From an uncultured Pseudomonadota bacterium (lineage in GTDB: Bacteria > Pseudomonadota > Gammaproteobacteria > Burkholderiales > Nitrosomonadaceae), in the NCBI GenBank assembly GCA_903957805.1, contig CAJBQQ010000127.1, positions 1 through 5,863 of the forward strand: a stretch of DNA of 5,863 nucleotides, given 5' to 3'. This document shows, piece after piece, positions 1 to 5,423 of the stretch. Made by a program: the position numbers and the translations under genes. The notes beneath the pieces are model-generated. The model made no database searches, had not been told where the DNA came from, and saw only the letters and a list, made by a program, of their open reading frames with translations. Within the stretch, counting starts at the first letter, position 1; every line of letters begins with the position of its first letter.

Positions 1-27
1 CAAGCCCCCTTCCACCACTCTCCTGAA

Positions 28-381
28 TCACTCTGATTGCAGGTTCAATGATCCATGAAAATCGCAGTGGTCTCCATGTGGGTGATGAAGATGACCATCG
101 ACTAAGTAGTCGATATGGTCCCCATGAGGGATCTGTTGATGTCCACATTTATCGCCATGAACGTGCCCACGGTCATGGCCTCCACAGACATGCTGTGGCG
201 TGCAGTGAGCGGGATTCGCCGAACCGACCTCGAGAACATGCTCATCCACATGATCCCCATGGACATGATGAAGATGTCCATCGTGGAGGTAATCAGTGTG
301 TCCGGAATGGTTAATGGCCAAGTGCCCACACCCAGGTCCATGTTGGTGTTCGTGATTCTGGTGTTCCTTGCAACTACTCAT
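28..381 (-). CDS. Small His/Cys-rich repeat protein, probable metal binder
   Basis: A 117-residue protein with 28 histidines (about 24%) and 6 cysteines, spaced as HxH, HHxHGDH and CGH clusters. No signal peptide or membrane segment is visible, so it is probably cytoplasmic. Residues 18-48 and 79-109 are an ungapped internal repeat, each running from CGH through DYL.DGHLHH to HGDH.D.H. Such composition suits binding of Zn, Ni, Co or Cu for storage or buffering. I recall similar small His-rich proteins in proteobacteria, often annotated only as hypothetical or near metal transporters, but I know of no proven function. The ATG start has a strong purine-rich ribosome binding site (GGGGGGA, five bases upstream). 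It lies 121 bp downstream of yhaV on the same strand, so it could receive read-through from the toxin operon; no clear terminator separates them. The ORF is real because the repeat is conserved at protein level; the function is inferred from composition only. Confidence 0.8.
   Translation of the reverse strand: MSSCKEHQNHEHQHGPGCGHLAINHSGHTDYLHDGHLHHVHGDHVDEHVLEVGSANPAHCTPQHVCGGHDRGHVHGDKCGHQQIPHGDHIDYLVDGHLHHPHGDHCDFHGSLNLQSE
55..330 (-). repeat. Two 31-codon internal repeats in the His-rich gene
   Basis: Unit A is at 238-330 (residues 18-48) and unit B at 55-147 (residues 79-109). They align without gaps with 21 of 31 residues identical, including every residue of DGHLHH and HGDH. A 30-residue linker with its own Cys and His residues (HC, VCGGH, HVHGDK) separates them. 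The pattern implies an internal duplication of a metal-binding unit. Confidence 0.8.
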
Positions 382-502
382 ATGAATCCCCCCATGATGG
401 TCAGAGAAACGATTAATCTATCAATTCACAAGCAAAAATAACAATACCACTAAAATTTATAATTGACTATCACCCACACTAAAGAAGCCAAGAACTCTCA
501 AT

Positions 503-1012
503 TCATGGATGAACCTGCCCTACCCTGATCTCATGCAGACGATCATCCTCAGATTGCGCCTCGATCAATAGCTGATCCCATTCATCCGGTGGATGACCAC
601 TCTCCAGCATCTTTCTGAATACCCGGTAAGCATCAGTGCTACTCTGGTAGGAACGCTTGGTTCCTTCGTCGTTCACCCATGCGTAAATAATGACTCTGCT
701 CGGGGCGTGGTACCGGAAGAAAAGCCGGTACTGCTGAAAGAACTTGGCGCGAAACCAGTGCTTGTAGTCTCCTCCGAGCGTTACGCCTTGACGGTATTCG
801 GCCCGGGAGGGGTCTTGAGGAATCACCTCAAACGCGAGCTTGGCAATCGCCGCGAGTCGTTTTGAGGCGTTCTTCTTGCTGAATCCTGCTGGATCTTTCT
901 GCTTAAGTTCTTCGACCTGCCGAGTGATTGCCTCAACTTGAGAAAGAAACAGTGGGTGTGCGAAGACCGTCCAGCCATTCACTACTACGGGTGCGGATTG
1001 ACTCCCAATCAT
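503..1012 (-). CDS. yhaV: Type II toxin YhaV, RelE-like ribonuclease
   Basis: A 169-residue protein matching the YhaV toxin family, ribosome-dependent mRNA endonucleases of the RelE superfamily that halt translation when released from PrlF. Family landmarks are in order: VNGWTVFAHPLF (residues 11-22), the KDPAGF region (39-44), LGGDYKHWFRAKF (79-91), QYRLFFRYH (94-102), WVNDEGTKR (112-120) and DAYRVFRKML.SGHPP.EW (127-145). The basic and aromatic residues in the 82-120 block are the likely RNA-binding and catalytic surface. E. coli YhaV is 154 residues; this one adds a short acidic C-terminal tail. The ATG start overlaps the prlF stop in an ATGA, with a purine-rich AGAAGA just upstream inside prlF, so translation is probably coupled to the antitoxin. 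No frameshift or truncation is visible, so the toxin looks functional. Confidence 0.93.
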   Translation of the reverse strand: MIGSQSAPVVVNGWTVFAHPLFLSQVEAITRQVEELKQKDPAGFSKKNASKRLAAIAKLAFEVIPQDPSRAEYRQGVTLGGDYKHWFRAKFFQQYRLFFRYHAPSRVIIYAWVNDEGTKRSYQSSTDAYRVFRKMLESGHPPDEWDQLLIEAQSEDDRLHEIRVGQVHP

Positions 1013-1338
1013 TCATCTTCTGCCGACAGGACGGTATCGAGATCTACTTCGATACCACCGACCAGTGAATGAATCCGTTTCACCAAACTATCTCCAACAG
1101 CCTGGAGTCGTTCCGGATGTTTGGCAATGTCACGGGATAGAAATCCCAAGAACTCGCCGATCAATGGGTCGTCTTTCTCGGTGATTTCCACGCGGGAGAG
1201 TACTACCTCCCCTCCTGGGCGGATCGTGTAATGAATCTTGTCCCGCTTACTCAGACTCAGAGCACGACGAACCGTTTCCGGGACGGTGGTCTGGTAACGG
1301 TCGGTCAGGGTGGATTCAACTTCAAGAGTGGCAGTCAT
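1009..1338 (-). CDS. prlF: Antitoxin PrlF (SohA), AbrB-fold regulator
   Basis: A 109-residue partner of the YhaV toxin. Residues 5-50 form an AbrB/SpoVT-type swapped-hairpin DNA-binding domain (ESTLTDRYQTTVPETVRRAL, then a strand ending in GGEVVLSRV). Residues 57-106 are the PrlF-specific tail (DPLIGEFLGFLSRDI, KHPERLQAV, GGIEVDLD), expected to bind and neutralise YhaV. It is the first gene of the operon, the usual order for this family, and overlaps yhaV by four bases. The ATG at 1338 has a GGAG ribosome binding site four bases upstream. PrlF-YhaV complexes in E. coli repress their own promoter; here a double palindrome covers the promoter 35-75 bp upstream, which supports the same arrangement. 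Length matches the family. Confidence 0.93.
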   Translation of the reverse strand: MTATLEVESTLTDRYQTTVPETVRRALSLSKRDKIHYTIRPGGEVVLSRVEITEKDDPLIGEFLGFLSRDIAKHPERLQAVGDSLVKRIHSLVGGIEVDLDTVLSAEDE

Positions 1339-1369
1339 AACGCTCCGATGAAAGGGTTCGATACCACTA

Positions 1370-1399
1370 ATAGTAATGCACTTGCATTGTGCATGTCAA
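1370..1399 (-). promoter_or_regulatory. Predicted promoter of the prlF-yhaV operon
   Basis: On the minus strand a perfect -35 box TTGACA (1394-1399) is followed after 18 bp by TACTAT (1370-1375), a 4-of-6 match to the -10 consensus. Transcription would start near 1363, leaving a leader of about 25 bases before prlF. The -35 box straddles the inner edge of one arm of the palindrome and the -10 overlaps its far end, so operator binding would block RNA polymerase. Confidence 0.7.
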
Positions 1400-1413
1400 T
1401 GCAAGTGCATTAC
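1373..1413. promoter_or_regulatory. Double-palindrome operator upstream of prlF-yhaV
   Basis: A perfect 17-bp inverted repeat (1373-1389 and 1397-1413) is separated by 7 bp. Each arm contains its own 14-bp palindrome: AATGCA-CT-TGCATT at 1375-1388 and AATGCA-AG-TGCATT at 1398-1411. Their centres are 23 bp apart, close to two helical turns. TGCA occurs five times in the block. This is what two dimeric binding sites on one DNA face would look like, and the obvious ligand is PrlF or the PrlF-YhaV complex. The structure is seen directly; the ligand is inferred. Confidence 0.75.
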
Positions 1414-1548
1414 CTACCCATTTATGAGCTATCGGTGGCCGGATGCACTGAACACTGAATTCAACGATAATGAGGCAACTCCCAATCTCAGACTCCTATC
1501 TGTCACGGTATCCATTACAAGTCACGCCCCATTATTAGAGGATTTATT

Positions 1549-2160
1549 ATGAATACGATCGATGCCATCCGCTCACGACGGGCCGTCAAGAGTTACGACC
1601 CCACTCACCGGATGACGGATTCCGAGGTTAAGGAGCTGTTATCGCTCGGTCTGCTCTCCCCGACCGCATTTAATATTCAACACTGGCGTTTTGTGGTGGT
1701 GGATGACCCATCACTGCGTAAACAGATCAGGCAGGTATCGTGGAACCAATCTCAGGTCACTGATGCATCTCTCTTAATCATCATCTGTGCCGATCTCAAG
1801 GCATGGGAGAGACGTCCGGATCGTTACTGGCGGAATGCACCGAGCGAGATACAGTCATTCATGCTCCCCGCAATCGATCAGTATTACCGTGGTAAGGACC
1901 AAACTCAAAGGGATGAGGTGATGCGTAGCTGTGGTATTGCATCACAGACACTGATGCTGGCCGCTCAATCGATGGGGTACGACTCATGCCCGATGGACGG
2001 ATTTGATTCTGTCGAGGTGGGTAAGATCATTCACCTCCCGGAGGGTCACGTGGTATCGATGTTTGTTGCGATCGGCAAGAAGACCCAAGACGCCTGGCCA
2101 CGTCCGGGTCAGCTGACGCTGGATGAGGTGGTCATCAATAACCGTTTTACTCAATCCTGA
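1549..2160 (+). CDS. Nitroreductase-family FMN-dependent oxidoreductase
   Basis: A 203-residue protein of the nitroreductase superfamily: homodimeric FMN enzymes that use NAD(P)H to reduce nitroaromatics, quinones, enals or related acceptors. The N-terminal FMN-phosphate signature is at residues 8-16 (RSRRAVKSY). The flavin-contacting loop is SPTAFNIQHWRFVVV at 37-51 (usual form SPSxxNxQPW, with His in place of Pro). A helix with CGIASQTLMLAAQSMGYDSCPM lies at 128-149, and the C-terminal RPGQLTLDEVV at 185-195 is the conserved end of the fold. Length is normal. The ATG is supported by AGAGGA at 1537-1542, six bases upstream. It is divergent from prlF across 210 bp and is followed by a promoter for the next gene, so it is probably a single-gene unit. 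The physiological substrate cannot be told from sequence. Confidence 0.9.
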   Translation: MNTIDAIRSRRAVKSYDPTHRMTDSEVKELLSLGLLSPTAFNIQHWRFVVVDDPSLRKQIRQVSWNQSQVTDASLLIIICADLKAWERRPDRYWRNAPSEIQSFMLPAIDQYYRGKDQTQRDEVMRSCGIASQTLMLAAQSMGYDSCPMDGFDSVEVGKIIHLPEGHVVSMFVAIGKKTQDAWPRPGQLTLDEVVINNRFTQS

Positions 2161-2161
2161 A

Positions 2162-2341
2162 GGTGGCATCAACTCACGGTGAAGTTTTGGAACAATGGGT
2201 CTTGAGGGCGTATCATCCCCCTCTGAACGACCATTTTTATTCAATGAATATACGGGAGACGTTATGAGGATATCTTACTTAGCGGTGATTACTTCGATTG
2301 GATTTACCTTGATGAGCCCATTCACCGCGGCTGCAAACCCC
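2162..2341 (+). repeat. Duplicated promoter-leader-signal peptide module, copy 1
   Basis: This segment matches 2764-2942 through the promoter, untranslated leader, ribosome binding site and the first 26 codons of the gene. Over those 26 codons 69 of 78 bases agree. Similarity stops at the Asn-Pro codons just after the predicted signal peptide cleavage site, where the two proteins become unrelated. A few small indels in the leader show that the duplication is not recent. Confidence 0.85.
2187..2216 (+). promoter_or_regulatory. Predicted promoter of the CcmI-like gene
   Basis: TTGGAA (2187-2192) and TATCAT (2211-2216) are separated by 18 bp. Both hexamers are kept exactly in the second copy of the module with a 17-bp spacer, while the spacer sequence has drifted; this conservation is the main support. 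The leader would be roughly 40 bases. Confidence 0.6.
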
Positions 2342-2689
2342 ACCTCAGGAACCCTCTCTGGAAATGTTACCTTAAGCGCCTCAATCGCCAGCAAGGCATC
2401 GCCCGAGGACACACTCTTCATCTTCGCTCGCTCGACAGAAGGTCCTCCCATGCCTCGAGCCATCACGGTGAAGAAGGTTAAAGACTTACCTGTCTCGTTC
2501 TTGCTGACTGATGGTATGGGAGCACGCCCCGATTTAAAAATCTCTAACGTCCCACAACTCATCATCACCGCCAGAATCTCAAAGTCGGGGAAGGCCATGC
2601 CAGAGAGCGGCGATTTGCGAGGGTCGAGTCAGATAGTAAAACCGGGTGATAAGAATATTAGTATCGTGATCGATCAGCAGATCCCCTAG
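2264..2689 (+). CDS. Exported CcmI/CycH C-terminal-domain-like protein
   Basis: A 141-residue protein with a Sec signal peptide (MRIS, hydrophobic core to about residue 17, TAAA|NP cleavage after residue 24). The mature part resembles the periplasmic C-terminal domain of the cytochrome c maturation factor CcmI/CycH: G.L.G.V.LSASIASKASPEDTLFIFAR (residues 29-56), GPPMPRAI..KKVKDLP (60-76), F.L.D.MG..PDLKISN.PQ (79-98), and ARISKSGKAMPESGDLRG (103-120). In CcmI that domain binds apocytochrome c and presents it to the haem ligation complex. Here the CcmI membrane and TPR parts are absent, so this is a free-standing soluble version. I place the start at ATG 2264, with GGGAG five bases upstream, because an ATG at 2195 would put 23 polar residues ahead of the signal peptide and lies inside the promoter. 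Identification of the domain is from memory of family motifs; the exact role is unknown. Confidence 0.8.
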   Translation: MRISYLAVITSIGFTLMSPFTAAANPTSGTLSGNVTLSASIASKASPEDTLFIFARSTEGPPMPRAITVKKVKDLPVSFLLTDGMGARPDLKISNVPQLIITARISKSGKAMPESGDLRGSSQIVKPGDKNISIVIDQQIP

Positions 2690-2763
2690 TTCTGATTCGA
2701 CCGACACCCATAGAGGGAGTCAATATACGTACCCCCTACTCATCTCGTGATATCAGTCCCATC

Positions 2764-2942
2764 GGTGGGATACTCAAGGGGTGACGGGTTGGAACAAAGA
2801 ATGTTGAGGTGTATCATGCACCCCGTGAACAATCTTTTTAATCAATGAATATACTGGAGGCGTTGTGAGGATATCTTACTTGGCGGTGATTGCTTCGATT
2901 GGATTTGCGTTGATGAACCCACTCACAGCGGCTGCGAACCCC
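2764..2942 (+). repeat. Duplicated promoter-leader-signal peptide module, copy 2
   Basis: Second copy of the 2162-2341 segment, 601-602 bp downstream in the same orientation. It carries the same TTGGAA and TATCAT boxes, the TCAATGAATATAC stretch before the ribosome binding site, and codons for MRISYLAVI.SIGF.LM.P.TAAANP. The start codon is GTG here and ATG in copy 1. Most codon changes are single substitutions, some silent. Confidence 0.85.
2789..2817 (+). promoter_or_regulatory. Predicted promoter of the NrfJ-like gene
   Basis: TTGGAA (2789-2794) and TATCAT (2812-2817) with a 17-bp spacer, matching the boxes of copy 1 at 2187-2216. It implies that the two exported proteins are transcribed separately but with the same promoter type, and probably the same control. 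Confidence 0.6.
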
Positions 2943-3197
2943 CCTGCCGGTGCTGCAAAGAGTGCTGCCGGAAGTGAGGGCAAGATACTCGCTACCCTAG
3001 ATGCTCCTGGTTACACCTATATGGAACTAGAAAATAACGGCAAGCGTTTCTGGATTGCAGCCCCGACCACCCGTGTAAAGGTGGGTGACCGTGTCCAGTT
3101 CGTTCAGAGCATGGTGATGAATAACTTTAACAGTAAGACACTGAACAAGACCTTCGACAAAATCATCTTCGTCACAGAGGCAACTGTGCAGAAATAA
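2865..3197 (+). CDS. Exported NrfJ-like small periplasmic protein
   Basis: A 110-residue protein starting at GTG with GGAGG (2856-2860) four bases upstream. Residues 1-24 are a Sec signal peptide nearly identical to that of the preceding gene, with cleavage predicted at AAA|NP. After an Ala/Gly-rich linker (25-39) the mature domain reads GKILATLDAPGYTYMELE, then KRFWIAAP (60-67), VKVGDRV (71-77) and M.MNNFNSKTLNKTFDKIIFV (83-103). This pattern (GYTY, W.AAP, VKVGD, F.SKTL..TF..I.FV) resembles NrfJ, a small OB-fold-like protein encoded with cytochrome c nitrite reductase genes in some bacteria and found alone in many others. No haem motif or cysteine is present. No nrfA or nrfH lies in the window, so a nitrite role is not implied. 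Its function is not established; a periplasmic accessory role for redox or metal proteins is a guess. Confidence 0.75.
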   Translation: MRISYLAVIASIGFALMNPLTAAANPPAGAAKSAAGSEGKILATLDAPGYTYMELENNGKRFWIAAPTTRVKVGDRVQFVQSMVMNNFNSKTLNKTFDKIIFVTEATVQK

Positions 3198-3211
3198 TGT
3201 AACGCCTCCCC

Positions 3212-3240
3212 GTCCCGGTACAAATGATCTGTATCGGGAC
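3212..3240. terminator. Hairpin between convergent nrfJ-like gene and uvrB
   Basis: An 11-bp stem (3212-3222 with 3230-3240, GTCCCGGTACA against TGTATCGGGAC, one G-U pair in the plus-strand RNA) closes a 7-base loop. It starts 14 bases after the nrfJ-like stop and ends 5 bases before the uvrB stop codon, the expected place for a shared terminator. A proper U tract is missing on both sides (TGGAATTACTTT on the plus strand), so it may be a weak terminator or an RNA 3'-end stabiliser. Confidence 0.5.
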
Positions 3241-3245
3241 TGGAA

Positions 3246-5342
3246 TTACTTTCCCCTCCCCCTCTGCGGTTTAAGTTTAGTCTTACTCTCCGGTACCTCT
3301 TCCGGGAGATCCTGATCAGGATCGATGAATCCAACGAATAACTTACTCTTCAGTTTTTTCATCTCATCGCGATATCCAGAGGCCTTCTCGAACTCCAAGT
3401 TCTTCGCAGCATCCAGCATCTGCTTCTCGACTCGCTTGATCTCCTTCGCCAACTGCAACTCACTCATCGAGTCATAACGAGCCTGTTCTTTAGCATCCTT
3501 GAGGTGTTGATGAGCGGTCTCGATATTGTAGACACCATCGATCAGGTCCTTGATCCGCTTGTGAACACTCCTCGGGGTGATTCCATTCTCTTGATTGAAG
3601 AGGATCTGCTTGTTACGCCTTCGATCAGTCTCACCGATCGCTTTTTTCATCGACTCGGTCACACGATCTGCATAGAGAATGGCACGACCATTAATATGGC
3701 GGGCAGCACGTCCCATGGTCTGTATGAGAGATCTCTCTGATCGTAGGAATCCCTCCTTATCGGCATCCAGTATCGCAACCAGAGACACCTCCGGAATATC
3801 CAGGCCTTCCCTCAATAGATTGATACCGACCAGAACATCAAACTTGCCTAGCCTCAGGTCACGGATGATCTCCACACGTTCGACCGTGTCGATATCCGAG
3901 TGGAGGTAACGGACCTTGATCCCGTGATCTGAAAAGTAATCTGTCAGGTCTTCGGCCATACGTTTAGTCAGTGTCGTGACCAACACCCGCTCGCTCTTAG
4001 CTGTCCGTAGGCTGACCTCGGACATCAGATCATCGACCTGTGTTGTAGCAGGTCGTACCTCGATGATCGGATCAACCAGCCCTGTCGGCCTAACCACCTG
4101 CTCGACCACCTGACCGGCATGAACCCGCTCATACTCGGCCGGGGTGGCGGATACGAATACCGTTTGGGGCATCATCCTCTCGAACTCATCAAAACGAAGT
4201 GGTCGGTTATCCAATGCAGAAGGCATCCTGAAACCAAAATCCACCAGATTCTCTTTACGAGACCGGTCACCCTTATACATACCCCCCACCTGTGGGATAG
4301 TGACATGGCTCTCGTCGATCACCATCAATGAATTGGGCGGGAGATAATCAATTAAGGTCGGGGGTGGCTCACCGGGATTTCTACCGGATAGATGTCTCGA
4401 GTAGTTCTCGATCCCCTTGCAAAACCCCAACTCGTTCAGCATCTCCAGATCGAAACGGGTTCGTTGCTCAATCCTCTGAACCTCGACCAGCTTGTTATTC
4501 GCATGAAAAAATTCGATACGGTCTCGCAGCTCCGCCTTAATGGTCTCAATCGCGCGTAAAGTCGTGCTCCTAGGAGTGACGTAATGACTCGATGGGTAGA
4601 CCGTGTAACGGGATAGCTTCTGAAGGATCCTCCCAGTGAGCGGATCAAAGAGTGCTAGGGACTCGACCTCATCATCAAAGAGAGAGACTCGTAGTGCCTC
4701 CTCCGAACTTTCTGCAGGGAAGATATCCAGAATATCTCCCCTCACACGGAAGGTCCCACGGTTAAAGTCGATCTCATTACGGTCATACTGCATCTCTGTC
4801 AGACGCTTGATGGCTTCACGTTGTGTGATCTTTTCATGTTCACGCAGATGCAGAATCATCCCATGATAATCAACAGGATCACCGATTCCGTAGATACATG
4901 ACACAGTGGCAACTATAATAGTGTCATCCCTCTCGAGTAGTGACTTGGTCGCGGATAACCTCATCTGCTCGATATGGGCATTGATACTGGAATCCTTCTC
5001 GATGAAGAGATCACGAGAGGGGACATAGGCCTCAGGCTGGTAGTAATCGTAGTAGGAAACAAAGTACTCGATCGCATTCTCCGGAAAGAATTCACGCATC
5101 TCTGAATAGAGCTGTGCGGCAAGAGTCTTGTTCGGTGCCATGATGATTGCTGGCCGTCCGAGTTGCGCAATCACGTTCGCCATGGTGAATGTCTTACCCG
5201 ACCCGGTCACGCCCAAGAGTGTTTGGAATGCGAGTCCGTCTGATATCCCTTCCAAGAGTTTTGCGATCGCCTGTGGCTGATCACCAGCAGGCTCAAAAGG
5301 CTGATGTAACTTGAAGGGACTGTTGGGGAAGGTTATGATCAC
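3246..5342 (-). CDS. uvrB: Excinuclease ABC subunit UvrB
   Basis: A complete 698-residue UvrB, the damage-verifying subunit of nucleotide excision repair. It is loaded by UvrA, opens DNA with its beta-hairpin, then recruits UvrC. Visible in order: Walker A GVTGSGKT (44-51); the Tyr-rich hairpin SYYDYYQPEAYVP (96-108); Walker B-like DESH (343-346); SATPAEYE (398-405); LVGINLLREGLDIPEV (504-519) with LDADKEGFLRS (525-535); QTMGRAARH (541-549); and the UVR coiled-coil motif around 634-664 (KNLEFEKASGYRDEMKKL), which contacts UvrC. The start is GTG, giving MIITFPNSPF; no in-frame ATG lies closely upstream, and only a weak TGGA sits nine bases before it. A basic tail (about 670-698, KPQRGRGK) extends beyond the 673-residue E. 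coli protein. No LexA box of the E. coli type was seen upstream, so SOS control is not supported here. Confidence 0.98.
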   Translation of the reverse strand: MIITFPNSPFKLHQPFEPAGDQPQAIAKLLEGISDGLAFQTLLGVTGSGKTFTMANVIAQLGRPAIIMAPNKTLAAQLYSEMREFFPENAIEYFVSYYDYYQPEAYVPSRDLFIEKDSSINAHIEQMRLSATKSLLERDDTIIVATVSCIYGIGDPVDYHGMILHLREHEKITQREAIKRLTEMQYDRNEIDFNRGTFRVRGDILDIFPAESSEEALRVSLFDDEVESLALFDPLTGRILQKLSRYTVYPSSHYVTPRSTTLRAIETIKAELRDRIEFFHANNKLVEVQRIEQRTRFDLEMLNELGFCKGIENYSRHLSGRNPGEPPPTLIDYLPPNSLMVIDESHVTIPQVGGMYKGDRSRKENLVDFGFRMPSALDNRPLRFDEFERMMPQTVFVSATPAEYERVHAGQVVEQVVRPTGLVDPIIEVRPATTQVDDLMSEVSLRTAKSERVLVTTLTKRMAEDLTDYFSDHGIKVRYLHSDIDTVERVEIIRDLRLGKFDVLVGINLLREGLDIPEVSLVAILDADKEGFLRSERSLIQTMGRAARHINGRAILYADRVTESMKKAIGETDRRRNKQILFNQENGITPRSVHKRIKDLIDGVYNIETAHQHLKDAKEQARYDSMSELQLAKEIKRVEKQMLDAAKNLEFEKASGYRDEMKKLKSKLFVGFIDPDQDLPEEVPESKTKLKPQRGRGK

Positions 5343-5351
5343 AGGTATAAT
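5323..5351 (+). promoter_or_regulatory. Predicted promoter of the aminotransferase gene
   Basis: A perfect -10 box TATAAT (5346-5351) is preceded at exactly 17 bp by TTGGGG (5323-5328), a 3-to-4 base match to the -35 consensus. It points rightward toward the GTG at 5424 and would give a leader of about 65 bases. The -35 lies inside the first codons of uvrB on the other strand. Confidence 0.5.
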
Positions 5352-5378
5352 TCCAGCATCCGATTTATTTCTAGAGCA

Positions 5379-5387
5379 ATTTTATCA
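5379..5387 (-). promoter_or_regulatory. Predicted extended -10 promoter element of uvrB
   Basis: On the minus strand TGATAAAAT fits an extended -10 (TG, one base, then TAAAAT, 5 of 6 to consensus). No good -35 is found at 16-18 bp, which is usual for extended -10 promoters. Transcription would begin near 5372, about 30 bases before the uvrB GTG. Confidence 0.45.
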
Positions 5388-5423
5388 TGCGGGTCTAACC
5401 TGCATCAGTGTAAGGACACTACC

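Noticed and set aside
48..441. Plus-strand reading frames opposite the His-rich gene
   Set aside because: They mirror the His-rich repeats of the minus strand, lack recognisable domains, and have no ribosome binding site as good as the minus-strand gene.
415..444. Possible promoter for the His-rich gene (TTGTTA, 18 bp, TAGATT on the minus strand)
   Set aside because: Both boxes match only 4 of 6 bases in an AT-rich stretch where such matches are expected by chance, and no conserved repeat or operator supports it.
2171..2187. Imperfect hairpin with TTTT after the nitroreductase stop
   Set aside because: A six-pair stem with a bulge and a four-base T run that merges into the next promoter is not convincing as a terminator.
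2195..2263. Upstream in-frame ATG at 2195 that would add 23 residues to the CcmI-like protein
   Set aside because: It would precede a clear signal peptide with polar residues, overlaps the predicted promoter, and the reading frame is not kept in the duplicated copy at 2764-2864, which shows the region is a non-coding leader.
2757..2770. Small inverted repeat TCCCA-TCGG-TGGGA after the CcmI-like gene
   Set aside because: A 5-bp stem without a following T run is too weak to call a terminator.
3504..5170. Short open frames on both strands inside uvrB
   Set aside because: They are shadows of the uvrB coding sequence, with no domain features and no plausible translation signals.
5343..5423. LexA (SOS) box upstream of uvrB
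   Set aside because: I looked for CTGT-N8-ACAG in the uvrB-aspC gap and found none; SOS control cannot be claimed.
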